Part shown: in pieces, positions 26,605 to 35,811 of the stretch | Position numbering within the stretch: position 1 is the first letter of the stretch | Layout of the letters: the number at the start of each line of letters is the position of its first letter | From: an uncultured Lachnospiraceae bacterium | GTDB lineage: Bacteria > Bacillota > Clostridia > Lachnospirales > Lachnospiraceae | DNA length: 64,000 bases | NCBI GenBank assembly: GCA_910579275.1 | Contig: CAJTTO010000001.1 | Location: forward strand, 1 to 64,000 | Direction of reading: 5' to 3' | The notes under the pieces: model-generated | What the model was told of the DNA's origin: nothing | Database searches by the model: none | Seen by the model: only the letters and a program-made list of their open reading frames with translations | Position numbers and translations under genes: made by a program

Positions 26605-27594
26605 GTGGATAACAATAGACAAAAGGGGACGCTCTATATTGTGGTTCCATGCTACAATGAGGAGGAAGCCCTGGACACGTCAGCACGGACGCTTTTGGAC
26701 AAGCTGCGTGAGCTGATGAAAAAGGACAGGATATCCGACAAAAGCAGGATTGTATTTGTGGATGACGGCTCACGGGACAGCACATGGGAAATCATTGAGC
26801 GGTGGTATTCCGGAAATGAGGAGATAAAAGGCCTTCGGTTCGCGCACAACAGAGGGCACCAGAACGCCATTCTTGCAGGGATGATGTACGCGCGGACGTA
26901 CTGTGACTATACGATTACAATAGACGCCGATTTACAGCAGGATATCAATGCCATGGAGGATTTTATCAGCGCGTATGCCGACGGCAGCGAGATTGTGTAC
27001 GGTGTGCGCAACTCGAGGGATACCGACGGATTTTTCAAGAAACTTTCTGCGACTGTTTTTTATAAGACCATGAATGCCATGGGGTGCAATATTTATGAAA
27101 ATTCGGCGGATTACAGGCTGATGAGTGCAAAGGCGCTGGAGGCTTTGTCAGAGTACGGCGAAGTCAACCTGTTTTTGCGGGGGATCATACCCGATATTGG
27201 CTTTAAGTCCTCGGTTGTGCATTTTGACGTGTTTCCGCGTATGCAGGGAACGTCAAAGTATTCGCTGTCAAAAATGTTCACGCTGGCGGCAGACGGGATT
27301 ACGTCCTTTAGCATCAAGCCAATCAGAATGGTGCTGGGGATGGGGATACTCGCGCTGCTGGTTGGATTTGGCATGATTATACACATTATTTATGAGCATT
27401 ATTTTGGTTATACCGTCAGCGGCTGGTCCTCCATCCTGATGTCAATTTGGGTGATAGGGGGAGCCAATCTGCTGTCACTTGGCATTATAGGGGAGTATGT
27501 GGGAAGAAATTATCTGGAAACGAAACAGAGACCACGGTATTACTTCTGGGAGATTCTTTCAAGGGATGAGGGTTCAGACAATCATGAAGTATGA
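26605..27594 (+). CDS. GtrB/DPM1-like membrane GT2 glycosyltransferase
   Basis: GT2 domain (LYIVVPCYNEEEALDTSART, FVDDGSRDSTWEIIERWY, YTITIDADLQQDINAMEDF with the DAD motif, NSADYRLMSAKALEAL) plus two C-terminal membrane helices (about 240-262 and 275-300). It starts at GTG 26605, with AAAGGA about 12 bases upstream. As a polyprenyl-phosphate glycosyltransferase it would supply a lipid-phosphate sugar to one of the GT-C proteins. It overlaps the FAD enzyme by 11 bases and heads a six-gene cassette. Confidence 0.88.
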   Translation: MDNNRQKGTLYIVVPCYNEEEALDTSARTLLDKLRELMKKDRISDKSRIVFVDDGSRDSTWEIIERWYSGNEEIKGLRFAHNRGHQNAILAGMMYARTYCDYTITIDADLQQDINAMEDFISAYADGSEIVYGVRNSRDTDGFFKKLSATVFYKTMNAMGCNIYENSADYRLMSAKALEALSEYGEVNLFLRGIIPDIGFKSSVVHFDVFPRMQGTSKYSLSKMFTLAADGITSFSIKPIRMVLGMGILALLVGFGMIIHIIYEHYFGYTVSGWSSILMSIWVIGGANLLSLGIIGEYVGRNYLETKQRPRYYFWEILSRDEGSDNHEV

Positions 27595-28717
27595 CAAAAT
27601 CATTATCGGCGCGGGGCTGTACGGACTGTACGCCGCATATTTCTGCGCAAAGCGCGGCCAGCATGTGCTTGTGCTTGAATGTGACGATGCGCCGTTTCGA
27701 AGGGCGACTTACATCAATCAGGCGAGGGTGCACCAAGGCTACCACTATCCGCGTTCCCTGTCCACGGCAATGAAGTCGGCGGGGTATTTCGCGCGGTTTA
27801 ATGAGGACTACGGGTTCTGCATCAACCGCGCGTTTCAGAAGGTGTATGCTACATCAAGTGAGTACTCATGGTCCGACGGGACACAGTTCAAAAAGTTTTG
27901 CGCCGCGGCAGAGATTCCGTGTGAGGAACTGCATCCGGAACAGTTTTTTCGGGAAGGAATGTGCGACGGCGCGTTTCTGACAAGGGAGTACACCTACGAT
28001 GCCATGATTTTAAGGGATTACTTTGTGGAAAAGCTCAGGGAAACCGGAAACCGGACAGAGATACGCTACGCGGCTGACATCGAACGGATCGAAAAGACGC
28101 AGGACGCATATGTGCTTTATGTGAATGAAAAGGGCAGTCAGCAAAGATACAGCACAGGCTTTCTGCTGAATGCGACATACGCGTCTACCAACCAGATTCT
28201 TGACATGCTCGGATTTGAGAAGTTTGGCATCAAGTACGAGCTGTGCGAAATCATACTCTGTGATGTCAATGAGCGGTTAAAAGAATACGGTTTTACGGTG
28301 ATGGATGGCCCCTTCTTTTCCATTATGCCGTTTGGAAAGACAGGGCTGCATTCGCTGACTTCGGTTACGTTCACGCCGCACGCGACAAGCTATGACCCGG
28401 TTCCGCAGTTTGCCTGTCAGGCGGACAGCGGCGGTTACTGCAGCAGGAGTCATCTGGGAAACTGTAACGACTGCAAGGCAAAGCCGAAGACGGCGTTTCC
28501 GTATATGGCAAGCCTTGCCCGCAAATATCTGCGTGACGAGTACGGGTTTGCGTACAGAAGCTCCCTTTTTTCGATGAAGCCGATTCTCATGAGCTCGGAG
28601 ATTGACGATTCAAGACCGACGGTAGTCCGGACGTACTCGGAAAACCCTACTTTTGTGGGGGTTTTGTCGGGAAAGATTAACACAGTATATGATCTTGATG
28701 ATATATTAACGGAATGA
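27584..28717 (+). CDS. FAD-dependent oxidoreductase (DAO-like) with four-Cys insert
   Basis: A 377-residue protein. The N-terminal Rossmann loop GAGLYG (residues 9-14) and VLVLECDDAP mark FAD binding; TYINQARVHQGYHYPRS is typical of this DAO-like group found in sugar clusters. Near residues 278-297 four cysteines are spaced C-x7-C-x7-C-x2-C, which could hold zinc or an iron-sulfur cluster. The ATG at 27584 is preferred since it starts directly at the FAD fold, and it overlaps the GT2 gene by 11 bases. It probably oxidises or isomerises a nucleotide- or lipid-linked sugar made by this cassette; it is not a standard UDP-galactopyranose mutase as far as I can judge. Confidence 0.75.
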   Translation: MKYDKIIIGAGLYGLYAAYFCAKRGQHVLVLECDDAPFRRATYINQARVHQGYHYPRSLSTAMKSAGYFARFNEDYGFCINRAFQKVYATSSEYSWSDGTQFKKFCAAAEIPCEELHPEQFFREGMCDGAFLTREYTYDAMILRDYFVEKLRETGNRTEIRYAADIERIEKTQDAYVLYVNEKGSQQRYSTGFLLNATYASTNQILDMLGFEKFGIKYELCEIILCDVNERLKEYGFTVMDGPFFSIMPFGKTGLHSLTSVTFTPHATSYDPVPQFACQADSGGYCSRSHLGNCNDCKAKPKTAFPYMASLARKYLRDEYGFAYRSSLFSMKPILMSSEIDDSRPTVVRTYSENPTFVGVLSGKINTVYDLDDILTE

Positions 28718-28729
28718 GGATGATGACAT

Positions 28730-29662
28730 ATGGCAAATAAAGAAAAAAACTTCATGTCTGCGGTCATCTATGTACACAATGACGAGGCGGTGATTGACGG
28801 CTTTTTGCAGGCAGTAATCGGTGTGCTGGAGGACAATTTTGAGCATTCGGAGATTATATGTGTAAATGATTTTTCGCAGGACGACAGCGCGCAGGTCGTG
28901 CGGCAGACGGGCAGACAGGCGCACAGCACAACGGTTACTGTCCTGAACATGAGCTATTTCCACGGAGTGGAGACCGCCATGAATGCAGGCGTGGACTTGG
29001 CGATAGGGGATTTTGTGCTGGAATTTGATTCCTGTACCCTTGACTTTGCACCGCAGGAGATTATGAACGTGTATCGGGAGTCCCTGAAGGGATTCGATAT
29101 CGTGAGCGCATCTCCGGATAAGAAACAACGCTTTACATCAAACATATTTTATAATGTGTTTAACCGGTTTACGGATTATTCCTACAAGCTCTACTCGGAG
29201 CGGTTCCGGGTGCTCAGCCGCAGGGTGATAAACCGCATCAGCAGCATGAACAAGTCCGTGCCGTACCGAAAGGCGGTGTATGCCAACTGCGGTCTAAAGA
29301 CGATGAATGTCAAATACCGTGTCACGGACGCAGGGCATGGAAAGGAAGACCGGACAGAGCGCAAGTACCGCACGGAGCTTGCGGTCAACAGCATGATACT
29401 GTTTACGGAGCTGGGGTACCGGTTTTCGGTCACAATGACGGTGATTATGATGCTGGTTGCCGTGTTTGTCGCGGTGTATTCGGCATTCGTATATCTGTTT
29501 AGCACGCCTGTCGCGGGCTGGACGACGACAATCTTTTTTATGTCGTTTGCCTTTTTCGGGTTGTTCGGGATTCTCACCATTATCATAAAATATCTGCAGA
29601 TACTTGTGGACTTGGTATTCCGGCGCAAGAAATACAGTTTTGAGAGTATTGAAAAATTGTGA
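28730..29662 (+). CDS. GT2-like membrane protein with altered DXD
   Basis: A 310-residue protein of the GtrB-like layout: GT2 fold (MSAVIYVHNDEAVIDGFL, ICVNDFSQDDSAQVV, YFHGVETAMNAGVDLAIGDF) and two C-terminal helices (about 230-252 and 258-285). Where relatives have LDADLQ this protein has EFDSCTLDF (residues 98-106), so the usual DAD metal motif is changed to FDS. It may use a different arrangement of acidic residues or be a non-catalytic partner of the GT2 at 26605. It is 12 bases after the FAD gene in the same run. Confidence 0.78.
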   Translation: MANKEKNFMSAVIYVHNDEAVIDGFLQAVIGVLEDNFEHSEIICVNDFSQDDSAQVVRQTGRQAHSTTVTVLNMSYFHGVETAMNAGVDLAIGDFVLEFDSCTLDFAPQEIMNVYRESLKGFDIVSASPDKKQRFTSNIFYNVFNRFTDYSYKLYSERFRVLSRRVINRISSMNKSVPYRKAVYANCGLKTMNVKYRVTDAGHGKEDRTERKYRTELAVNSMILFTELGYRFSVTMTVIMMLVAVFVAVYSAFVYLFSTPVAGWTTTIFFMSFAFFGLFGILTIIIKYLQILVDLVFRRKKYSFESIEKL

Positions 29663-29721
29663 TAAAGATTGTATTGTATTAGTAGAGAACAGGAATTGAG
29701 AGAATAAGAGGGGGAATAACT

Positions 29722-30702
29722 ATGGTAGCATTAGTGGGTTATACTGGGTTTGTGGGAAGCAATCTTTATTCGCGGGCGCGCAACCGCATCAAGGGCGTTT
29801 ACAACTCGCAGAATATCGAGAAGGCGTATGGGCTGGAACCCGAGGTGCTGATTTATGCGGGGCTGCGCGCAGAAAAATATCTTGCAAACAGCGCGCCGGA
29901 ACGCGATCTGGAACAGATTCTTGAGGCGGAGAAAAACATCAAGGCAATCAATCCGCAGAGGCTTGTGCTGATTTCGACCATTGATGTGTACCGCAATCCG
30001 GTCGGGGTAGACGAGACGGATTCGGTACTGGACGAAGGAAAAGGCGGAACCGGAAACGGAATCCAGCCATACGGGCTCAACCGGTATTATCTGGAGGCGT
30101 GGGTGCGGAAGAACTATCCCGACGCCCTGATTATCCGGCTTCCGGGACTTTATGGATACAATATTAAAAAGAACTTTATCTATGACTTTATGAATGTCGT
30201 TCCGTATATGCTGAAAAAAGAGAAATTCCAGACGCTCAAGACGATGGAAAAGTCAAGCGATGAAATTATGCTTGACGATTGCTATGAGCCGACGGACAAC
30301 GGCTTTTACCGCTGTGTCAGACTGGATAAGGGCAGGCAGGAGCTTCTGAAGAAAAAGTTTAGGAAGCTTGGTTTTACCGCGCTTCATTTTACGGACAGCC
30401 GCAGTACGTTCCAGTTCTATCCCCTGAGCCGTCTTTGGGAGGATATCCAGACCGCATTAAATGAGGATATCACGCTTTTGAACCTTGCCACCGAGCCGGT
30501 TTCGGCTGCCGAGCTCTACAAGGCGCTGACGGGTGAAGTGTTCAAAAACGAGTTGAAGGGGACACCTGCAAGGTATGACTTTAGGACTACATACGCGGCG
30601 AAATTCGGCGGAAAAGCAGGGTATATCTGCAGCAAGGAGGAGATACTGGCAGATATCAAAATGTTTGTGGAGCACAGCATTACAGAGGGAGAACGCGGGT
30701 AG
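29722..30702 (+). CDS. Extended SDR, NAD-dependent epimerase/dehydratase-like
   Basis: Residues 5-13 give the nucleotide loop GYTGFVGS; LVLISTIDVYRNP is the usual strand before the active site. The catalytic Tyr-x3-Lys is here Tyr117-x3-Arg121 (YGLNR), with the Ser/Thr of STIDVY upstream. The C-terminal substrate domain is shorter than in RmlD or GalE. It may reduce, epimerise or dehydrate a nucleotide sugar, or be altered in activity because of the Arg. It lies in the cassette with the FAD enzyme and a TIM-barrel isomerase, pointing to joint synthesis of one unusual sugar. GGGGG precedes the ATG. Confidence 0.8.
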   Translation: MVALVGYTGFVGSNLYSRARNRIKGVYNSQNIEKAYGLEPEVLIYAGLRAEKYLANSAPERDLEQILEAEKNIKAINPQRLVLISTIDVYRNPVGVDETDSVLDEGKGGTGNGIQPYGLNRYYLEAWVRKNYPDALIIRLPGLYGYNIKKNFIYDFMNVVPYMLKKEKFQTLKTMEKSSDEIMLDDCYEPTDNGFYRCVRLDKGRQELLKKKFRKLGFTALHFTDSRSTFQFYPLSRLWEDIQTALNEDITLLNLATEPVSAAELYKALTGEVFKNELKGTPARYDFRTTYAAKFGGKAGYICSKEEILADIKMFVEHSITEGERG

Positions 30703-30716
30703 TCTGGAGGTGTGGA

Positions 30717-31538
30717 ATGAAACTTGCAATATCAAATATCGCATGGACGGCGCAGGAGGATGAGGCGGTATATGCCTTGATGAAAACGTATGGGTATACC
30801 GGACTGGAAATTGCGCCGACGCGCTTTTTTGAGACCGATCCGTATGAAAATTTGGAGCGGGTGCAGAACTGGCGCGCGGAATTTGGGGCATCGACGGGAT
30901 TTGACATTCCGTCGATGCAGTCTATCTGGTTCGGGAGGACGGAGAAGCTTTTTGCCGATGCACAGCAGAGACAGGTATTGCTTGAATATACCAAAAAGGC
31001 GGTGGATTTTGCGTCCATAATCCGGTGTGCGAACCTTGTGTTTGGCAGTCCGAAAAACAGGGTGCTGCCCGACGGAGCAGACAGCGCCCTGCGCAATCAG
31101 GGTGTCGATTTTTTTCGGGAGCTGGGAACGTATGCCCATGAAAAAAATACCGCGATAGGCATGGAGGCAAATCCGCCAATTTACAATACGAACTATATGA
31201 ATACGACGCAGGAGGCGGTAGCGCTGATACGGGAAGTCGGGTCGGCGGGATTTCTGCTGAACCTTGATACCGGAACCATGATTGAAAACGGGGAGTCTGT
31301 GGAAGCGCTTGCGGGCAGTGCGGGGCTGATAAACCATGTGCATATCAGCGAGCCGTTTTTAAAGCCGCTAGTCATGGACAGCGGCAGAAGAATGTTTCAC
31401 GGCGAGCTGGCTGCGTTTCTGCGCGAAAATAACTATCAGGGCTATGTGTCCGTCGAGATGGGGAAGACGCAGGACGAAGACGGCAGGATTTCCATGCTGG
31501 ATGAAATACTGGCATACGGAAAGGAGATGTTTGGATGA
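30717..31538 (+). CDS. Sugar-phosphate isomerase/epimerase-like TIM-barrel protein
   Basis: A 273-residue AP-endonuclease-2/xylose-isomerase-like barrel. Likely metal ligands are visible in order: GMEANPPIYNTNYMNT (Glu), LNLDTGTMIENGE (Asp), NHVHISEPFLKPLV (His), GYVSVEMGK (Glu). The N-terminus ISNIAW and GYTGLEIAPTRFF fit the family. It begins 14 bases after the SDR gene and overlaps the next GT2 by ATGA. It probably isomerises or epimerises a sugar in the cassette's pathway; substrate unknown. Confidence 0.85.
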   Translation: MKLAISNIAWTAQEDEAVYALMKTYGYTGLEIAPTRFFETDPYENLERVQNWRAEFGASTGFDIPSMQSIWFGRTEKLFADAQQRQVLLEYTKKAVDFASIIRCANLVFGSPKNRVLPDGADSALRNQGVDFFRELGTYAHEKNTAIGMEANPPIYNTNYMNTTQEAVALIREVGSAGFLLNLDTGTMIENGESVEALAGSAGLINHVHISEPFLKPLVMDSGRRMFHGELAAFLRENNYQGYVSVEMGKTQDEDGRISMLDEILAYGKEMFG

Positions 31539-32329
31539 TATATGGCGGAAGAATAGGAGTTCCGGCGTTTGCGTACTATGAGTATGCAGGGAAAACAAAG
31601 GATTACGTGGTGCTGATTCCTGTGATTAACGAGGGTGAGCGCATTCTAAAAGAGTTGTACCGCGCATATAAGCACAATATTTCGGAATATGCGGACATAG
31701 TCATCTGTGACGGCGGTTCGACGGACGGCAGTACAGAGGAGCGGAAGCTCAAAAAGCTCAAGGTCAATACGCTGCTCGTGAAGAAAGACAAGGGAAAGCA
31801 GGGCGCGCAGCTGCGCATGGGAATTTACTGGGCGCTTCAGCGGGGGTATAAGGGCGTCATCACGATAGACGGAAATTATAAGGACAGCATAGAGGACATC
31901 CCGCGCTTTATCCGGAAACTCGAGGAGGGGTATGATTTTGTCCAAGGCTCCCGTTACGTGGAGGGAGGAAGGGCAGTCAATACGCCGCCGGTCAGAAATC
32001 TCGCTGTGCGCCTGATTCATGCGCCTGTGATATCGCTCACCGCCGGACAGCGCTTTACGGATACAACCAATGCATACAGGGCATACTCTGCAAGGTACCT
32101 TGCGGACGAGAGAGTTGCGCCGCTGCGCGACGTGTTTATGACCTATGAGCTTCTGGCGTATCTGTCTGTCAGGGCGACACAGCTTGGCTACCGCGCGTGT
32201 GAGATACCGGTTACGCGCGCATACCCCAAAAAGGGAAAGACACCGACCAAAATTAGCTTTGTCAAAGGCAACAGTGAGCTGATGAAAATACTTTTCAAAA
32301 ACATGCGCGGTGCGTACCGGCCGAAATAA
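31535..32329 (+). CDS. GT2-family glycosyltransferase
   Basis: A 264-residue GT2 domain without clear membrane helices: VVLIPVINEGERILKELYRA, IVICDGGSTDGSTEE, GAQLRMGIYWALQRGYKGVI and TIDGNYKD where the metal motif is expected (Asp-Gly-Asn rather than DXD), then VQGSRYVEGG. This is like DPM1-type enzymes but lacks the C-terminal anchor. It closes the cassette that starts at 26605 and probably attaches the sugar made by it. Confidence 0.82.
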   Translation: MIYGGRIGVPAFAYYEYAGKTKDYVVLIPVINEGERILKELYRAYKHNISEYADIVICDGGSTDGSTEERKLKKLKVNTLLVKKDKGKQGAQLRMGIYWALQRGYKGVITIDGNYKDSIEDIPRFIRKLEEGYDFVQGSRYVEGGRAVNTPPVRNLAVRLIHAPVISLTAGQRFTDTTNAYRAYSARYLADERVAPLRDVFMTYELLAYLSVRATQLGYRACEIPVTRAYPKKGKTPTKISFVKGNSELMKILFKNMRGAYRPK

Positions 32330-32377
32330 GTGACGAAAAACCAATGAAAAATCAAGAGGATTTGGGAATTATACGGA

Positions 32378-32407
32378 TTTACATTCCATTGAGGAACGTG
32401 TTATAAT
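32378..32407 (+). promoter_or_regulatory. Putative sigma-A promoter with extended -10
   Basis: TTTACA (32378-32383), 18-base spacer and TATAAT (32402-32407) preceded by TGT. Transcription from here would carry repeat copy B in the leader of the priming transferase gene. Confidence 0.65.
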
Positions 32408-32436
32408 GCGAAGTATTGTAGATGCTGTTTGAAAGG

Positions 32437-32585
32437 AACCGTTCAGCGCAGGACTTTGCATTTACAAGTCCGTGAAACAGCGTAGTGGATGAGGTGCATC
32501 AAGCCATGGCACGTGGCTTTGACACCAACGAAGTGGTTTTGCATGGCTTGATGCTTGTAACAGGAAGCCGGAGGGTGAACTGTCA
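32437..32585 (+). repeat. Structured intergenic repeat, copy B
   Basis: It shares with copy A the first hairpin start (GGACTTTGCATTTAC, right arm shortened to AAGTCC), the GCATCAAGCC/GGCTTGATGC stem, TTGTAACAGGAAGCC and the end GTGAACTGTCAC that pairs with CGTTCAG at the left. The space between the main stem arms holds an extra 20-odd bases (ATGGCACGTGGC). It ends 57 bases before the gene start at 32642. Confidence 0.7.
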
Positions 32586-32641
32586 CGTTTGAAAAGCTGA
32601 TGAAGTATGTGGGCTGCCAAAGGCGGCATGGAGATAGTAGA

Positions 32642-34066
32642 ATGGAGAATGTCAGAAGAAAGAACAAAATGATAGAGACATACAGTATTCTTTTGATAGA
32701 TATAGTGAGTGCGGTTGTATCGTATGCGTTGGCTCTGTTTATTCGATTTCACATTATTCATTATGAAAATTATCCCAAGGAGTTCCACCTGATGGTCGGC
32801 GCTTACATTGTGGTATTGTGTCTGCTCTACAATATGTTCCTTGACGGAAACAGGAACTTTTTTACAAGGGGATATTACCAAGAGTTTTATTATACATTCC
32901 GCTATACGGTCATCATTGTGGTCGGGCTGGTGGTCGTGCTATATCTCACGCAGCAGGCGTATGACTTCTCACGTTCCGTATATGGATTCTTTGCGCTTTT
33001 GAATATTCTGATTGCGTATACCGTGCATATGGCATTTAAAAAGGCTATCTGGAAATACTACAGGAAAAGCACAAGCGCCGAAAAGATGCTCGTCATCACA
33101 AGGGATATCATGGCGGAGGAGGTAATCGGCAATCTGCTAAAAGGAAAAGAGTGGTACTATGATATCACAGCTGCCGCCATCTATGATGCGGACAGGAAAG
33201 GCAGCACGGTAAAAGAAGTGCCGGTTGTCGCCTCGCGGACGGATTTATATGATACTGTGGTGCAGATGATGGTGGACGAGGTCTTTATTTGTCTTCCGGG
33301 GGTGTCTGCGATTGAGATACGCGATATGGTTGAACGGTTTGAGGAAATGGGACTTACATGCCATTACAACGTCGATTTGTTCAGCCGTGCGAACCCCAAC
33401 ACATATGTACAGCAGCTTGCCGGCTACAGTGTGATTTCGTTTGCGTTAAAGACAATGGATTCGAGACGGCTGCTTGTCAAGCGGTGCATGGATATAGTAG
33501 GAGCACTTGTAGGACTTATAATTACAGCCGTAATAACGCCGTTTGTGGCGCTGGCAATCCGGATTGACTCGCCGGGACCAGTGTTTTTTTCACAGACGCG
33601 CATCGGCAAAAACGGACGCCGCTTCCGGATATGGAAGTTTCGTTCCATGTACATGGATGCCGAGCAGCGGAAAAAAGAGTTGGAGACCCAAAACGAGATA
33701 AAAGGACTTATGTTTAAGATGGAGGATGACCCGCGGATTACGAAGGTGGGCAGGTTCATCCGAAAGACAAGCATTGACGAGACCCCGCAGTTTCTCAATA
33801 TTCTGGTGGGCGACATGAGTCTGGTAGGCACACGCCCGCCGACAGAGGATGAGTTTGAAAAATACAACGGTTATTATAGAAGGCGCATGAGCATTACCCC
33901 TGGCCTTACCGGAATGTGGCAGGTGAGCGGCAGGAGTGATATACAGGATTTTGAGGAAATCGTAAAACTGGATCTGGAGTACATAGACAATTGGTCGCTT
34001 GGGCTCGACATCAAGATATTGTTTATGACAGTGTTTGCAGTTTTAGGGGGCAAAGGTTCAAAGTAA
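32642..34066 (+). CDS. Polyprenyl-phosphate sugar-phosphate transferase (priming enzyme)
   Basis: An approximately 474-residue member of the WbaP/EpsL-type bacterial sugar transferases. Four or five N-terminal membrane helices (about 10-115) and a CoA-binding-like middle domain precede the catalytic part: a re-entrant helix (KRCMDIVGALVGLII), RIDSPGPVFFSQTRIGKNGR, FRIWKFRSMYMDAE, DDPRITKVGRFIRKTSIDET, PQFLNILVGDMSLVGTRPPT and PGLTGMWQVSGRSDI. It loads the first sugar-1-phosphate on undecaprenyl phosphate. The ATG at 32642 is preferred (GGAGATAGTAGA before it); the one at 32600 lacks a site. It starts the transcription unit after promoter 32378 and is followed by a GT26. Confidence 0.93.
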   Translation: MENVRRKNKMIETYSILLIDIVSAVVSYALALFIRFHIIHYENYPKEFHLMVGAYIVVLCLLYNMFLDGNRNFFTRGYYQEFYYTFRYTVIIVVGLVVVLYLTQQAYDFSRSVYGFFALLNILIAYTVHMAFKKAIWKYYRKSTSAEKMLVITRDIMAEEVIGNLLKGKEWYYDITAAAIYDADRKGSTVKEVPVVASRTDLYDTVVQMMVDEVFICLPGVSAIEIRDMVERFEEMGLTCHYNVDLFSRANPNTYVQQLAGYSVISFALKTMDSRRLLVKRCMDIVGALVGLIITAVITPFVALAIRIDSPGPVFFSQTRIGKNGRRFRIWKFRSMYMDAEQRKKELETQNEIKGLMFKMEDDPRITKVGRFIRKTSIDETPQFLNILVGDMSLVGTRPPTEDEFEKYNGYYRRRMSITPGLTGMWQVSGRSDIQDFEEIVKLDLEYIDNWSLGLDIKILFMTVFAVLGGKGSK

Positions 34067-34097
34067 TCCGGACAGATAGAGGGTGGCTTATCACAAG

Positions 34098-34880
34098 ATG
34101 GCAGAGTTACAATACTGTAAAATTTTAAAAACAAAAATCAATGTGACGAATATGACAGATACCCTTGCCTATATCGGCGCGCACATTGACGCGCTTAGGG
34201 GGCAGTATATCTGTGTGTCCAATGTTCATACTACTGTTATGTCGTATGAAAAGAAGGACTACCGCACCATACAAAACAGTGCGGCGATGGCGCTGCCGGA
34301 CGGGGCGCCTTTATCCGGTTACAGCCGGATTGTCGGTTTTCCGGATGCGGAGCGCGTCACGGGACCGGACTTAATGACGCAGCTGTTCAAGATTTCAGCG
34401 CAAAAAGGTTACCGGCATTTTTTCTATGGCGCAACACAGGAGACACTTGATGATATCAAGGCAGTCCTGCAAAAGGATTATCCGGGGCTGGAGGTCGCAG
34501 GAATGTATGCGCCGCCGTTTCGCCCGCTCACACCTGAGGAGGATGGTCAGGTTACCACGCTGATAAACAGCGCAAAGCCTGATTTTATCTGGGTAGGTCT
34601 GGGGGCGCCGAAACAGGAGGAGTGGATGTATGCCCACAGGGGAAAGCTGTGTGCCGTTGCGGTCGGTGTCGGTGCCGGGTTTGATTATCTTGCGGGACAT
34701 ATCAAGCGGGCGCCGCGTTTCATGCAGAGGCTCTGTTTGGAATGGCTGTACAGGCTCCTGCAGGATCCGAGACGGCTGTGGAAAAGATATGTGACGACGA
34801 ATGCAAAGTTTGTATGGTATTTGTTCAAGGAAAGACGCCGGACGAAAAAGGGCAGCAAAGCCAAAAGGGATAAGGTATGA
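34098..34880 (+). CDS. WecG/TagA/CpsF family glycosyltransferase (GT26)
   Basis: A 260-residue GT26 enzyme. Key blocks: MALPDGAPLSGYSRIVGFPD (with the catalytic-region Asp), ERVTGPDLM, HFFYGATQETLDDIKAVLQK, PDFIWVGLGAPKQEEWMY and AVGVGAGFDYLAGHIKRAP. TagA and WecG add the second sugar (ManNAc or ManNAcA) to the lipid-linked first sugar, so its place right after the priming transferase is the expected order. GTG 34083 is an alternative start; ATG 34098 follows a GGGTGG at 13 bases. It overlaps the ChbG gene by ATGA. Confidence 0.9.
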   Translation: MAELQYCKILKTKINVTNMTDTLAYIGAHIDALRGQYICVSNVHTTVMSYEKKDYRTIQNSAAMALPDGAPLSGYSRIVGFPDAERVTGPDLMTQLFKISAQKGYRHFFYGATQETLDDIKAVLQKDYPGLEVAGMYAPPFRPLTPEEDGQVTTLINSAKPDFIWVGLGAPKQEEWMYAHRGKLCAVAVGVGAGFDYLAGHIKRAPRFMQRLCLEWLYRLLQDPRRLWKRYVTTNAKFVWYLFKERRRTKKGSKAKRDKV

Positions 34881-35809
34881 AGAATAAAATATGGTTTCAT
34901 GCAGATGATTTCGGGGTGACGAAGGAGCAGTCGGAAAGAATACTCGAGTGTTTCCGAAACGGTGCGCTGAACAGCATCAGCGTGCTGCCGAATTCCGGCG
35001 CGCTGAAGGAGTCCCTGCAGATTCTGGACAGTGCCGACCCTGACGGCACTGGAATTCGAAGGGTGCTCCACCTCAACTTTGTGGAGGGGCGTCCGCTTGC
35101 GGGCGCGCAGAACGTACCGGATCTGGTGGACAAAACAGGTCGTTTTGACAAATCCTTTATACAGTTTTTTCAGTGGAACTATCTGAAAAGAGGAGCCGCG
35201 AGACAGCGGGTCGAAGCGCAGCTAAAACTGGAGATGGCGGCACAGCTTAGGGCAGTCACAACGGAAAATGATTACAAAATTACGGCTGTGGATTCCCACC
35301 AGCATTATCATATGATTCCTGTGGTGTTTGACAGCTTGATGTCGGTGCTGTCTGACAAGGAGTTTGCGCATCTTGACATCCGGCATATCCGGATTCCGGT
35401 TGACCCGACAGCCCCGCTGATGCGTGATGCGAGGATGTGCAGGGGCGTGCCTGCGATAAACTGGGTAAAATGGTGTATCCTGAAAATATACAAGAAGCGG
35501 AATACGGCAGTCCTGAAAAACAGGGGGATAAAGGCGCCTGTGTTCTTTGGTATTTTTTATACCTGTGAGATGAAAAAGGAAGTGGTGGAGACACTGCTGC
35601 CGGCATATCGGCACTATGCCGGTAAGCGGGGAGAAGAACTGGAGTTGATGTTTCATCCGGGGAATCTTACGGCATCGTATGAACTCTTGGATGAGAGGAG
35701 CAGACAGCTGGCGGACTTTTACATGTCCGACAACAGGTATTATGAGGCGGAATGCTTAAAGCTGTTAAAACATTCTGCCAGTGTCCGGCATTCGGACAGA
35801 TTGGAGTAA
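34877..35809 (+). CDS. ChbG/YdjC-family carbohydrate deacetylase
   Basis: A 310-residue protein with the YdjC/ChbG features: WFHADDFGVTKEQSERI (Asp-Asp metal/catalytic), HLNFVEGRPL, TAVDSHQHYHMIPVVF with the DxHxH-type metal site, and ELMFHPGN with a further His. The family removes N-acetyl groups from oligosaccharides. No signal peptide is seen, so it should act in the cytoplasm on a lipid-linked or nucleotide-linked amino sugar, consistent with the upstream GT26 adding a HexNAc. It overlaps GT26 by four bases and ends two bases before the SGNH gene. Confidence 0.88.
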   Translation: MKNKIWFHADDFGVTKEQSERILECFRNGALNSISVLPNSGALKESLQILDSADPDGTGIRRVLHLNFVEGRPLAGAQNVPDLVDKTGRFDKSFIQFFQWNYLKRGAARQRVEAQLKLEMAAQLRAVTTENDYKITAVDSHQHYHMIPVVFDSLMSVLSDKEFAHLDIRHIRIPVDPTAPLMRDARMCRGVPAINWVKWCILKIYKKRNTAVLKNRGIKAPVFFGIFYTCEMKKEVVETLLPAYRHYAGKRGEELELMFHPGNLTASYELLDERSRQLADFYMSDNRYYEAECLKLLKHSASVRHSDRLE

Positions 35810-35811
35810 TT

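Noticed and set aside
29722..30702. The SDR as the missing RmlD
   Set aside because: It lacks RmlD-type motifs and has Tyr-x3-Arg; it belongs to another SDR branch in a separate cassette.
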